DNA from: Pascua guehoae
Lineage: Eukaryota > Basidiomycota > Tremellomycetes > Trichosporonales > Trichosporonaceae
Length of the DNA: 64,000 bases
Direction of reading: 5' to 3'
Assembly (NCBI GenBank): GCA_001600415.1
Contig: BCJX01000001.1
Coordinates: 2,985,532 to 3,049,531, forward strand
Translations under genes and position numbers: made by a program
The notes under the pieces: model-generated
The model's database searches: none
The model's input: only the letters and a program-made list of their open reading frames with translations
What the model was told of the DNA's origin: nothing
Shown here: one piece after another, positions 14,501 through 26,472 of the stretch
Position numbering within the stretch: position 1 is the stretch's first letter
How the letters are laid out: every line of letters starts with the position of its first letter

Positions 14501-14832
14501 ACCCCAGGCCGAACAGTGAAAAGAGAATGGGGGAAAACGTACGCAGCCCCAGGTAGCTCTAAAGAATCCAGAGCACGCGAAGGATGCCAAGGTTTCTTGG
14601 ATTGCAGATGGTTGGAGGCTCCGATGAATGTTTGTCTGTGCTTGGGGCCGTGAGAGGAGTTTGCCATGGAAGGGGGCTCGTGTTGTTGGGTTTGGGGGGC
14701 ACTTGAGCCTCAGCGGCGCGTCTGCGCGGGTTGACGTTCGCCCCATTTTCAACACGATTCATTCACGTATTGGTTTATTACTCATTGCATGGCCTGTGAG
14801 TAAGAAGTGTTTTCTGTTCAAGTTGGAGGCGA

Positions 14833-14837
<5 letters not shown>

Positions 14838-14917
<80 letters not shown>
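14838..14917. repeat. (TG)n microsatellite
   Basis: Forty perfect, uninterrupted GT dinucleotides (80 nt) inside the gene desert. The preceding bases (GATGTGC) look like a decayed extension. The reverse strand reads (CA)n. No gene overlaps it. Confidence 0.98.
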
Positions 14918-14918
<1 letters not shown>

Positions 14919-17456
14919 GGATGGGTGACGTGATACACGTAGCGCACTGCCCTCACCGTCAACTCCTGCTGCTATCTCATCTGCACAGAAGCCGAACAAT
15001 ACAGGGCCGCCGCCGAAGCATGGGCGGTGGGCGGGTAAGGAAGTTGGCATAATGACATTGAAACAGATCCTAGCAAGGCCAGTCGGTGCGATCTTGCTTG
15101 GTTGTCACTGTTTCTTTCCTGATATCAACACTTGAGAAGGGCTCAAGCCGGATCTACCAAGCGAGATCTCGCACGGAGTGCGGGTTGTTTGGGAGAGCCC
15201 TAGCAGTGGATTGGACAACATACCCGGGTCTAGGTAAAAGGCTTGCGATGAAGAAGAGACCATACCTTTGAACCTCTCCCAAGGATCCCTTCTACCTAAT
15301 TGAGAAAGCACGCATTCTACAGCACCGGAGTACACGGTTGACCTTGGCCTCCGACGTCTTGCGTTTGAATGGAGTTGTGTGCGGTGTCATAGTCGAGCAG
15401 CCTACCACGCTGCACCCCCTTCAACTGCCCCGAATCTAACCCTCCCCTTTCTCCGCCTCACCACGTAGCCGGCATCATCCACCAACGCCGCTGACGCCGC
15501 AGGGAAATCAATCTCAAGGGTAGTGACATCTTGCTAGATACGTCGAGCGCGAGTACGCAGGCGAAAACGGCGTCCTGATGGTGCTCTTCGGGCTACACAT
15601 GGTGATAACATGTTGGTTTGCCCTGTGGCGTGGGAGCCTTGGAGCCGGCTCTGCCCTGGGACGCTGGCCGCCGTGTCGTTGGTGGTTGGCACGCGTTGGA
15701 AGCGACCTACCTGTGGAATGGTCGGGTCGAAGTTTGCATGTCGGCGTTCTTGAACGCCGTGTGTGTGAGGTAGCGGGCCCCACCCCAACGGTGTCTCCAA
15801 ACACCCACAGGCCAATACCCCTACCCCACGCCATGTAACCTCCCTCTGCCCTAGACAGGCACTGGTGCAGTCCTAGTCCTTTTGGGGAGAACATGCACCT
15901 CGGTCGCTATGAAGCGAAACCACATCCAACCTTTCGTTCTCAATCCTCGCCACTCTGTTCAGATACTTCCTTGCCTCTCACCCTCCCTCTTCTTTTCTCG
16001 CTTGGGCACTCTGAATCCTCCCGTCACAATGGCCGACCACGTCATTCTGGCCCGCTTTGTGGGTATGAAGTTGACGCGCTACAGGTGGTGATGCCAGGGG
16101 CAATTGTCTTTCTCCCCTACGACCGTTTCGGACAGCGGAGGTGCGGTCGAGAATGAGGTGGGGGTGGGTCTTGAGTGGACATTCAGCGCCTGTGCGGTAG
16201 CCCCGGGCAACGGCCATATTCTGCCGCCGATGGAGCTGTGTGGGGCGCTGGAGAAAGGGGATACTCAACCCCATCCATTGCCTCTACAGCCATTTCTTTG
16301 TCTTTTGATACATAGCCGTGCGCAAGTGGAAGCGGAGCGTGGGTGACAAAGGTCAGGCTGAAGGGCCTGCCTTCACGGACCCGGGGTAACGACAGGCCCT
16401 TCACGGACGCCCAGACATGCATACCAATACCACAGACGCGTGCCACACACATGCATGGGTTGCGGCGGTGGGACTGACCCCGCAGGCCGCAGTTGCGAGT
16501 ATACTCGTCCATATGTCCATGATAAGCTGTCCCGAGTGCCGTACACGCCCGTGTGCTACACGATGCCAAATCATCATGTACCATCTCGATTGCGCAGCCT
16601 CCGTTGTGGAGTGGTTCCGCTGCGCTCGTTGCGCCGCAGTGCCGTCCCATTGCACCGCGCGCTATACAATAGGTCATCACATGAAGGCACCGGAAGCAGA
16701 GCCAGTTCGTGGGGGGACGAGCAGTCTCCACGCGTGCGGATGGCTTTTTGCTTCAACTAGCGCGCAGAGGGGACACAGGCACGGGACCGCGTGGAGAGTC
16801 ATTGTTTATGGACTTGTTGGTCACAGGCCCCGGTATGAGGAGCATAGAACACACCAACGTGCATAAAGCCCGACACATTCAGCTGTGTGATACCCATTCA
16901 CTGGTTCGCGTGGAAAGAATGCATGGTTGGAGAGAAACTGGATCGCAATGGCTTGAGCTCGGCTCAATCACCCCAGTCGGCCCATGCACCCCAGAACCGC
17001 CAATGACGCCATGTCGCGTGCAGTTAAATTGAATGATGGAGACGATCGAGACGCAACCGGAATGAGATGTCGCGCTTTGGAGCATTGGCAACCCGCCCTA
17101 TCCCTCGAAAGGATGCGAGAACAAGAGACAATACCTGATACATGGCCAAACTCTATAGGCAATGCACGAACGAAGGGCTCCCTGCGCGCACGGGGGAGCC
17201 GCAATGTAGGATGTAGACGTGGAAGAGGAGGTGTCCGAGGTGTATGGAAGAGGATGAGAGTGTGCAGACTTGGTGACAGCGCGCAGCACCGAGCGGGGTC
17301 GGTGGCGCACACGCTCGCAGCAGAGTGCGGTCAAGGATGAAGTACATTGAGGAGGTCGAGTTGACGAGCACAGTGCTGTAGCGGGGGCTAGTGACAACGC
17401 GGGATGTGGGGTGCGATGATACAGGCCAAGGTGTGTTTGTGTGTGTGTGTGAGTGG

Positions 17457-17508
17457 GAGAGAGAGAGCGAGAGAGAGCGAGAGAGAGCGAGAGAGAGCGA
17501 GAGAGAGA
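17457..17508. repeat. 10-bp GAGAGAGCGA tandem array just past the GAT1 stop
   Basis: Four exact copies of GAGAGAGCGA, with degenerate flanks, lie 25 nt beyond the GAT1 stop codon (17533-17535). A GT-rich run lies at about 17428-17450. On the GAT1 sense strand it would be a pyrimidine-rich TCTCTC tract in the 3' UTR. Confidence 0.9.
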
Positions 17509-17532
17509 AGCCACGCATGGCAGGGATTCCGC

Positions 17533-20500
17533 TCAACCGCGACCCTTTGTCATGGTCAAGCCACTCGTGCCTAAGGAGCTGGAGAGACTGGTGTTGCCGC
17601 TGTTGTCGCCTGTGCCTTCGCTCTGGCGGCGGCGTTTGGGGATCGATGCCGAAGGTGCCGCGATGCGTTCAGCGCTGGGCGACGACGGCTTAGAGCGCGA
17701 CTTGGACTTGCGCGAGTCCTTGGAGAGCGGCGGGGCGCGGTTCCTGTGGCATTAGCATCTGTTGAGGTTTGTTGCGTCGTGGATCCACTCACCTCTTCTT
17801 GATCACGTCCGTCTTGAGAGAGAGGGGTCGCACGACACCGTGGAGCTTGTAGAACAGACCGCAGGCATTACACAGCGGCTGTCCTTCTGGGTCGCGACGC
17901 CAGAGAGGAGTATTCGTGGTTTGGCAGTTTGTGCACATGGTTGGGGTTTCGTCGTTGCCCTCGGACGTGGGAGTGTCGGTTCCTGGGCGACGGCCGTTCG
18001 GACCGTTCTGCGAACGCGATCCAGCACGCGAGTGGCCCTTGGACCCAGACGCACCCGAGCCAGACGCTGAGGCAGAGCTCTGCCCTGGTCGCGACCCGGA
18101 CGCGGGAGTCATCTTGAGGTTCTGGAGGTTGGGCGAACTGTTGGACCGCACTGGAGCGCCAGGCAGGGAGATGCGTTCGAAACGCTCGCTGCCGTTGGAC
18201 TGCGGGGTCGTTGTCGCCTGGGTTCCGTTTGTGGGTGGCGACTGGGCGGGAGAAAAGTTGGTATCGGGTGCGGGGGCAGGCACGCCAAGCTCGTTTGGGT
18301 TGATGTGGGTGAAGGGCATGGCGGCGGCGCCGCCGCCACCGCCATTGTCGCCAATGTACAGGTGCATCAACTGCGCAAAGTTGAACGGCTGATCCTCGCC
18401 TGGCATCACGAGGGACGGATCGATCGGACCCGTCAGCAGCGAAGGGTCAAACGCTGCTTCTGCTTGCCCCGAGGTGGCCAGGCTGTTGAGCGCATTCCAT
18501 TGGTCAGAGGCTGCCGCCGCTGCTCGCGACGCATCGTCATCGGCGGCGCTTCCAGGCGTCTGCGCGGTGCCGCCAACGCCTGCGTTGAGATCAAAGTAGG
18601 AGTCGTATCCATAGTTGAACGTGAATGGCGCAGTTGGGAAGCCGGTGTCGCCTTCGGGGAGGGGCAGATGTTGGCCATCGGTGGGGGACGCCTCGGCGGG
18701 TCGCTTGCGGGCGTTGTTAAATAGCTGCGGCATACCCAAGGGCTCTTCGTCGATTGGGCGGACAGTGTGGTCGAAACTTGTTTTCCGCACGCGACGTGGA
18801 AGGATTCCGTACTTTGGATCCCAGTTTTCCTCGGTCGCAGCGTATAGTCCCGGGCCGCTGATGCCAGGTAGCGACGGGTACTTGGATCTGCCTTGGCTGC
18901 CCGAGCTAGCAGTAGACGCAGGCGGGGGCAGGGTAAAGGCGCCAAGCTGCGACATAGAGGAGGGGTGGGCCGAGTGTGGGACAGAATGTCCGGATGCGGA
19001 TGGAAACTTGAACGATGTGTCACCGCCCGGATGCAACGGTGCTTCGTAACCACCAAATTCGCTTTCTTCTTCTTTCGGATCTCCGGCGGCAAACTGCTCC
19101 ATATTGAGTTCGGATGCCAGTGGTTGCGACATGGCCATCTCGACACCTGCCGCGACCCATGGTGGGTAGTTGTTGGGCATGGAGCGCGCAAACGGCTGCA
19201 ACGAGGCAGGGGACGGGTTCATGCTGGCCGACTGGTTCGAGTTTGTGCCACCGCTGCCGCCCTGGGCGAGCAGGCTATGTGCGTGGTGCTCGTTGTCAAA
19301 GCCGTATCGACCGCCGGCAAAGGCGGATCGCGAGCGAGAGCGAGAGGCGGCGCGCCAGTCGACAGCCATGCGAGAACGTGAGCGGGATGCTGCACGCCAG
19401 TCGATGTCCATCGCACTGCGGAAGGAGTCAGCTGCTAGATGCCAACGCTGTGACGCGATGTGGTGCGGGAGGAGGGTTGAGAGGGAGAGAAAGAAAGTGG
19501 GATGCAAGTGTGCGTGTGTTCGTCGTGTGTATGTGTTGTGTGGAGTGGAGAGTGTGGAGCGGCGACTACCGGTAATGGGTGGTAGTGTGTTGCAGAACGG
19601 TGCACACTTGTGACCACTTAGTGTGCCTGAATGTGTCACTCACCTGGAGTCCCGGTTACCGGTACTGAACCCGACCACACGCGATTTAGCCTTGCTGCGC
19701 CCGCGTTCATGGTCAGACTCGGCAGAGTTTGGCTGCCTCTCTGCCGGCGGCGGCGGCATTTCCATGTTGACAGTGGCTGCACGCGCAGACCTGTCACGTC
19801 CTGGGGTGGTGGCCATTGGGAGACCGCGAGGGTCCATGTTTCCGGATGCGTTTCCGTCTACGTTTAGTGGAACTGTTGAACCATCACCCTGCTTCATGGT
19901 GAGGTGCATCATGCGCCAGGTGAGGTTTTCCATGCGATGACCGTGGGGCAGCTGATTCTTCGCACGAGCGTACGCCTTCCACACCTGCGTCGCGAGGGGG
20001 TCTTTGCGGGCCATCTCTGCCGCCGAGCCGATGTCGACGTCTGGAAGTGCCGCAGGACTGCTTGGGTCGCCAGACTGGGAAGGGCGTCGACCTCCAGCAA
20101 ATAGGGCCGGTAGACCAGCCGCCGAGCCTGGACTAGTGCTTAGCGGCGAGCGTGTACCGAAAAAGTCGTCGTTGAGGATCTCGTTGACTACATCCCCCGA
20201 CCGTTGGCGCCGTGTGGATGCCTCAGGTGACGGCGCATTCGATGGTTGCTGCGACGATGGCGCCGTGGTTCCTGCATACGCACTCGTGTTGGCAGGGCCA
20301 GCGCCAGGACCCGCACCACCGGGGGTCGCCGCAGTGAGCGAGCCGGTCAGGGCCTGCAGCAGCGCCGCCTGCTGTTGGGCGAGCTGCGGGTTTTGTCCAA
20401 GGCTCATACCAATACCCATGCCCATGCGAATAGCCATCTCGAGGCCGGCAGATCCTAGCTGAGACAATTGGTTGAGGGCTATTCCGGGTGGCAACGGTGG

Positions 20501-22046
20501 CAAGCTTGACATGTCTAAGGTCTGCGGCCAGGGACTTTCTGGCTCGTTGGACGCTTGGCGCGAGCGTGGTCGTGACTGCGGCTGAGGTGGTGCAGGTGCA
20601 GCAAATGACGACGTCCGCGGAGACGGTTTAACCACTGGCGCCGGTGGGTGCTGCGGCGCCTCGGCGCGGCGCGGCTTAATGGGACGGAATTGTTTGCCTC
20701 CAGGGGTCTAGTGTGGTTAGCGCGCCTTTCAATGAGTGAGACCGGGGTCCAATGCTTCACGTGCTCTGCACGCTTGTCACCAAAGGACGAGTTTGCGCCA
20801 GACCAAACGACAAACGACTTACCTCTGCTGGACTGCTAATGGCCACATCACTGGGCGTTGACGGAGACTGGCCTGCCTGCCATGAGTTGGTCTGGTTCAG
20901 TTTGGGTCGCTGAGGCAACGCAAACGAGCCTTGCGACGACCCTGGTTGGGCACCCGAGATCGAGTTCTGTCGCGAGCTCGACGTCGGCCTCGATTCAAAA
21001 TGCACCGCGTGTTGCTGACTCGCCTGTCGCTTTTGCAATTGGCGAGTCAGGAGGCTAGCTGGTCGAGGCTGATTTTGCTGGGTTTGCGACTGTTGTGCCT
21101 GCGCGGCCTGCTGGGCTAGTTGCGCCTGCTGGACCTGGGTCTGCGCCTGCATGTGCGCCTGCTGGGCAGCCTGTGCGCGCGCCTGGGCGGCTTGGAGCTG
21201 GGCTTGGGTCTGTACCTGCGCCTGTCGAGCTTGCTCGAGGATATTCTGGAGTGCCGACTGTCCACTAAGATCAAACTGCGATGGTTGCTGTTGCTGCTGC
21301 TGCTGCTGCTGTTGCTGCTGGACTGGTGGTTGCTGAGCGGAAAACTGCCCCAGCGCAGCAAGGAGTTCCAAGGGAATACCCTGGGTCTGTGATCCAGCCC
21401 CTTGCTTGGCCAGCATTTCTGATATACTGGCAAGGAAGGCTGGGTCAAGGGCAACGTTGGAACCAGCGCCCGCACCATTGGCCAAAGAGCTGTCATCCTG
21501 CTGAGCTTGCGCCTGCGCCTGAAGCTGGGCAGTTTCCTGCTGCTGCAGCTGCTGAAGCAACTGCTGCTGCTGTTGGGCCGGCATGTTCCACTGCTCGAGC
21601 ATGGAGAGGTCAAACTGAGCGTCGTTCCCGGTCCACGGCGACGCAGGTTGCTCGAGGGGCGTGGTCGATCCTAGGCTCGTCGTGCTTCCGTGGTTGCGTG
21701 CGGCAGCGAGTGCAGCAAAGCCCTGCTGAGATGCGGTGGGAGTGAGCGACGCGCCAGAGGCGCTGAATGCTCGCCCCAAGCTGGTCGACGGTCCGACTGG
21801 ACTTGGCCCACCCGACGCGGGGCCGAAGTCATTCGCCGTTGGTGTCGCCGACAGGTCGGACAGAAAGTCGGTGCCCGGAGGCACAAATGGCCAGCTTGCC
21901 TGGGTCATTGGCGTAATGTTGCGCGCTCCTGCAGATCCGACGTTGATAGCGGGCTTGCTAGTCACGGGGGGCGCAGTCCCGCCGCTGTCGACTGTAAAGC
22001 GGGCCTTGCGCGATCCATCGTTGGATCGCCACGGCTTCGAGCTCAT
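17533..22046 (-). CDS. GAT1: GAT1/AreA-type GATA nitrogen regulator, 1373 aa
   Basis: Transcription activator that derepresses nitrogen-catabolite genes through HGATAR sites; this is the known role of AreA/Nit2/Gat1. Exons in gene order are 22046-20823, 20707-19644, 19415-17793 and 17743-17533 (4122 nt, in frame). The DUF1752 signature of the AreA family (VWKAYARAK...[10 protein letters not shown]) is at about residues 643-680. The single C-X2-C-X17-C-X2-C GATA finger ([18 protein letters not shown], then LCNACG) is near 1256-1290. It is followed by a basic tail and the last exon, rich in K/R/S. Exon 1 is Gln-rich with a polyQ run (plus-strand 21283-21320). Residues after 763 carry a tandem [11 protein letters not shown] duplication. 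The start is uncertain: the frame is open back to about 22550 without any ATG, so ATG 22046 is the first possible in-exon start. Intron 2 (228 bp) is unusually long. Confidence 0.92.
21283..21320 (-). repeat. CAG/CAA polyglutamine tract in GAT1
   Basis: A run of CAG and CAA codons encodes about 12 consecutive glutamines near residue 245 of GAT1, within a wider Gln/Ala-rich stretch. Such tracts are common in fungal activators and vary in length. Confidence 0.9.
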
Positions 22047-25000
22047 CTGAGAGCTCTGGCCGTGCTGCGGAAATGTATGTTGGGACTGGGCCTGGACAAA
22101 GGAATGGACCTGCTGTTGATGTTGATGTTGATGTTGAGAGGGAGATGGGTGAGTCTGGGCGGCTGGCGATGGTCCTGTACTGGATGCGCCAGAGTTGGAT
22201 GCGCCCGAGGTAGATCCTGCCTTTCCCTGCGGACGTGGAGCGATTGGACGAGGAGCAATGGGCCGCGCTGCAATGGGACGAAGACGTGCGGAAGCAGGTG
22301 TCGATGCAGTGCTCGTACTCGTGCCGGGTGTCGTCGCTGTCGCCGACAGGGGGCTCTCCTTCGAGCTCACCGACCGCGGGGACGGGCCGGCGAACGGAGG
22401 GGAAGGCGTTTCGGCCGATATGGTGACGAGATCGAGTGGAACTGAAGCGTGTGAGTCACACAAAGACGGGGTGGGGGGCCTGGGGTAGGAGAGACGAGGC
22501 GCAAAGACGAGGAGCAGTGGCGAGACAGCAAAGTGCGAGGCGAAAGGCACTGATATGGGACAGTGTTGATGAGGTCAGACGCCTCAGTCTTGAGGGGGGT
22601 TGTGGGAGAGGGGAATGAAGCCAATATCTCACCCTCTCCCGATTCAACACAACGAGTGTGCGGGGACGAGTGAGGGGTAGGAGTGCAGACGGGATGGGAC
22701 CAAGGAGGGGAGGGACAGTGAAAGCGAGCTGTTGCCACACAAAGGCACGACTGTCGGTCGCGGACGGACAATGGAGCCGAGCCTGGTCTGGACTGGGCTC
22801 TACGGATATGTCCGCACGGTGTGTGCGTTGCCGTCGGCACTTGCGCCTCGGGCCAGCCACGTCGTTATGTAGAGTGGAGGAGTCGGTGGTAAGAGAGGGG
22901 CCAAGATGGGCAACCGGGGGAGGGCAAGGTAGGCGACCGCGCAACCGACCTGGGGGCGCACCGCGTTGCTTTGCGAGCAAGCGGGCAACATGGGCATGTA
23001 GCGAGGCAGGGAGACAAGGAAGAGAGCTCACAACGTGATGTGGATGGGGCGGCGGGTGTTGGATGGAATGGATGCAGGATGCGGCAAGCGAGGCAGGGCC
23101 ACACTCGACGACGACGGCGACGACGACGAGACTTACAAGTGGCGTGAGGGGCCGGCGGGCGGCGGGTTTATTCACACACCGGTGGTAAGCGGGGGCGAGC
23201 AGAATAGCGGAAACAACTGCGACGCGGTGTAGGTGCTACTATACAATAGTAGTATGTAGACTTGTACGTGCGTGCGTGTATCGTCGAGTGGGTCGGGGGA
23301 CGCGCGTGAGAGTGCGGCGTGTGCGTAGCCGAGTTGTGTGAGTGTGACAGGGGAGAGGGAGACAGGTGGCCGGTGGGGGGAGGGAAGGGAGCAGGTCGGT
23401 GTTCGGATCGACGAGCGATGGTTCAGATGGCCAGGTACCGCCAAGTGGCAAGAGTTGGGGGCGCGGGGGTCGGTGCGTCTTGTGGCTGGGGACAGAGAGC
23501 CGATGACCCGAGTAGCCAACTAGACTGGTAGTGGTAAAAAAAAAAAAAAAAGTTGGCGTTGATGACTCTAAAGATACCAGTGGGGCTGATCAAAGGCCGC
23601 GAGATGCCCGTCAACCTTGGGTGGGTCGAGCAGTCAAATTCGGGCGCTGGCGGGGGTGTGGATAGGGGCTGCGGCGGGTGTGGATGCGACTGTTGGCGAG
23701 GACTAGGCGGCGTTTCGGTGAGGGGGGCGCGTAGATGGCGTCTAGTGTAGGTGAGTTCGAGTGTGAGAGGTGGTGAATGCCGATGACCAGTGTGTGAGTG
23801 TGTGTGGGTGGGTGGGTTTGAGCGGGTGGCCATGCGGTGGGTGGGGTGGGTGTCCGTGTCCGTGGCTCGGTGGCTGCATGGTTGTGGCCGTGGGTATGGG
23901 TGGGTGGCGTCGGCCGTTAGCGGTTGGCTGGTGGCAAGTCCAAAGCCAGGCACCACCATTACAACCATTTCCCACTTTGGCTTTACCTTTGGCTCATCAC
24001 GAATACAGTATTAAACCCAACTCTCCAGCGGACAACACGGACAATAATACTGGTGCAACTTCCATTCCATTACTCTCCTCAAAACCACAATAATCATGCA
24101 AGCCAAGCTATGGGCGCGAGGTAAGCTATCGCTCCAAGGTTGTTCACTACCCAGACGGTGCTGCATAGTGAGAAGCGTTACCATACATGTACCGTATGCA
24201 GCCACACACGGGGGTGCAGTCTGTGTGTTGTTGTTGCCCCGTTGGAATTCGAGAGTTACTCTCTGGCCCTCAGGGGCTTTGCTCAGACTCCAGGGTCATG
24301 CCTCTTTTTTTGCCACCTTGACGTGATGACTTCGTTTCCTCCTCACCCTGCCCACTCTTTGCCTCTGAAGCAACCCCAGTAGTAGGGCACTTTGCAGCCA
24401 CTTTACACCCACCACCCTCTAAACCTACTAACCAAAGAGTCTCTTGTTTCCTCTCGGGGCGCTCACTCACCCTGCCCAACACAACACCAAGCCAAAATTC
24501 GGTCATCCACCGACCACTTTCGTCCGTCTTGGCTCGGCACAGCTCGGCGACCGTAAAAAGGGTATTCGTCAAAGGCGGAGCGTGCATGTCGTGCTCTCCT
24601 CGTGCACGTGCAGTTTTCCCGACTCTGACCCGACCTGGATACGCAGGATGGGAGAGCAAGACGGGGGTATGGGGGGCGCTTGCTCCTATGATCCTATGGC
24701 TTGGTGGAATGCACTTGGTCCTGGCTTGCTGGGCTTACTGATAACAGATCTTGAAGGCCAATTAGGATCAACCACATTCCGCCAAGTGCCCAGCCGCTTC
24801 GAGCACCCGATCCAATCAGCGCGCGCAAACTCGCGACGCGCTCACAGGCACCCTGAGCCCACCCTCAACGCATCATCTTCCGGCGTCACAGTCAAGATAG
24901 ATACGGACTGTGCGGTGGAGCTCTCGCTGTTTTTGCCTCGTCCGACACCCGAGGAAGGAACCGGGGCAATACTCGTAAAGCAATGCGCAGATCACACGCC

Positions 25001-26472
25001 TGTCGTATCTACACTCAGCAGTATGTGCCAGCATCACCTCCTAGTACTTTTGCGGGGTTGCGGTAATGGGCGGCGTCTCGAGAAAAGACAACAACACCGC
25101 GCCGTATTTCTCGGCCCGAACCTGAGCCCTAGCCGCTATCAGTGCTCTACCCCGTTTTACAGATGCCGTCGTTCCTACAGGTCGAGCCACAGTTCGAGTC
25201 CCAGGTGACTGATCGCCAGCAAAAAAATCTGAAGCGACATACGCTGCAGGACACCGTGACCAGTCCAGGCATCAGCGCCCGTACGCCACATACCCGGCGG
25301 CCGGCAGCCGCACTCCCGTGCGTGCCCAGCTGGTCATACCCCTACACACCAGTGTGTCGAGCCACTGGTCAGCCCACCGGCCACCGGCCACCGACTCGAA
25401 CGAGGTCGGTGCGGAGTGGAGGTCTCATCGGAGCCCGATCAAGCCATGCCCAGAAGCCACACTCTCACCCAGTGACCCGAGCACAGGAGAAACAGGGGCA
25501 GCCACGTTCCAAGGCTTTGCGATAACCTCCAAAGCCTCGCGAGCCAGTCGCTGTCTCCGCTCGCTCGGCCTCTTAGACTGTCGATCGGACATGCGTCGGA
25601 CTTCGGCCTGGCTGACGGGACTGGCCGGGATCGTGGGTTAGTGGCCGTTGTGCTAGGTGCTAGGACGCAAGGCGAGCACATTGGCCTCTAAATCTTATAA
25701 TATACATGAACACAGGGAGTTAACCATGTGGCTAGAATTAAATAATCCTCCCACTTTAACGACGAGGTCTCGAGGCAGCAAAGGAAGCAAGTCCTTCTTC
25801 CGCTGCCTAACCCACTAGTGTACTTAATATCAACTCCAACGCATGTGCCCCATTGATGCGGCGACGGCGCGAGGGTATAACTGGCACCAGCTTCGGAGGT
25901 GGACGCGTCGTACGCACAGTGCAGTGATGTGCGACGTTGACTTTCGTTAGTCAAGCCGGAGCATTGATACGAGCATCGCAGACGGCAGCAACGCCACCCT
26001 TTAGGTACGTCAGTTGGATCGCGTCAGTCTCTCCATTTCATCTTGCTGTATGGCCGTGGCCGTGTCCTTAACGTCCTTAACAGCTGTGGACAGGGTAAAG
26101 GAAATGTATAGCGGGTGCAGCCCGGAGCGTCAGATGGTTAGCAATCCTGACCGAGAACTAGTCGCCATTCGGCCTTCCGATTCCACTTTCGCCTGGACTC
26201 TGTGAGTCCAGCCCACCACATATGTACCAGTAGTGGCGTTTCAGCGGCAGTCATGATGCCCATCGCGTCCTGCCACTCGAGACGCAGCTACTCGATTGAC
26301 TGTGCATGCATATATGGGTATCTGGCTGCCGCCGGTACAACAAGTCTGTCGTCATGTCATCGCTCTGGTTCGGACCTCCCTCTCCTGTAGGGAGTGAGAA
26401 CAGAGCTTGGGGTCGCTAGATGGTGCAGCTGTAGCTGATGCTAGCGACAGCGACAACGGTTTCGCGCCAACG
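22047..26472. other. 4.4-kb upstream region of GAT1, no supported gene
   Basis: On the GAT1 strand the frame stays open to about 22550 with Pro/Ala/Ser-rich coding-like sequence (repeated RPIA units) but no ATG. A possible acceptor (CTTCAG) lies near 22442-22447, so an upstream exon may exist. From 22560 to 23520 the minus strand is C/T-rich, like a long 5' leader, with small ATG frames (for example minus-strand ATG at 22997). A 16-nt A run lies at 23536-23551, and 23760-23930 is GT/G-rich. From 24100 to 26472 I see no gene; the 24444-25208 plus frame begins with TTG and has no recognisable similarity. Confidence 0.6.

Larger units (their letters stand above)
7506..17532. other. 10-kb gene desert between two convergent genes
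   Basis: Neither strand shows a frame with convincing protein similarity, coherent splice structure or codon bias. The longest frames (for example 11016-11603 plus and 14147-14755 minus) start at non-ATG codons and read as arbitrary sequence. Base composition is visibly nearer 50% GC than the coding blocks on the right. I saw no transposase, reverse transcriptase, long terminal repeat or tRNA box. Contents I can name are an 80-nt TG microsatellite (14838-14917), a short direct repeat with 40-bp spacing (11443-11513) and a GAGAGAGCGA array at the right end. Both flanking genes point into the region, so it is not a promoter region. Confidence 0.7.

Noticed and set aside
14147..14755. 202-codon minus-strand frame in the desert
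   Set aside because: It starts at GTG and reads as random low-complexity sequence.
14759..15052. Val-Cys and Thr-His repeat peptides across the TG tract
   Set aside because: They are translations of a dinucleotide repeat, not proteins.
16417..16866. Cys-rich frame resembling a RING/PHD finger (CPEC...CARC)
   Set aside because: The cysteine spacing fits no zinc-finger family over its full length, and the flanking sequence is arbitrary; probably chance.
22456..23175. 239-codon minus-strand frame upstream of GAT1
   Set aside because: It is C/T-rich leader-like sequence, partly overlapping the GAT1 frame in another phase, with no domain.
24444..25208. 254-codon plus-strand frame upstream of GAT1
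   Set aside because: It starts with TTG, has no similarity that I recognise, and sits in sequence with no sensible splice neighbours.
25189..25210. AGTTCGAGTCC motif resembling a tRNA B box
   Set aside because: No matching A box or cloverleaf stems are present in the preceding 80 bases.
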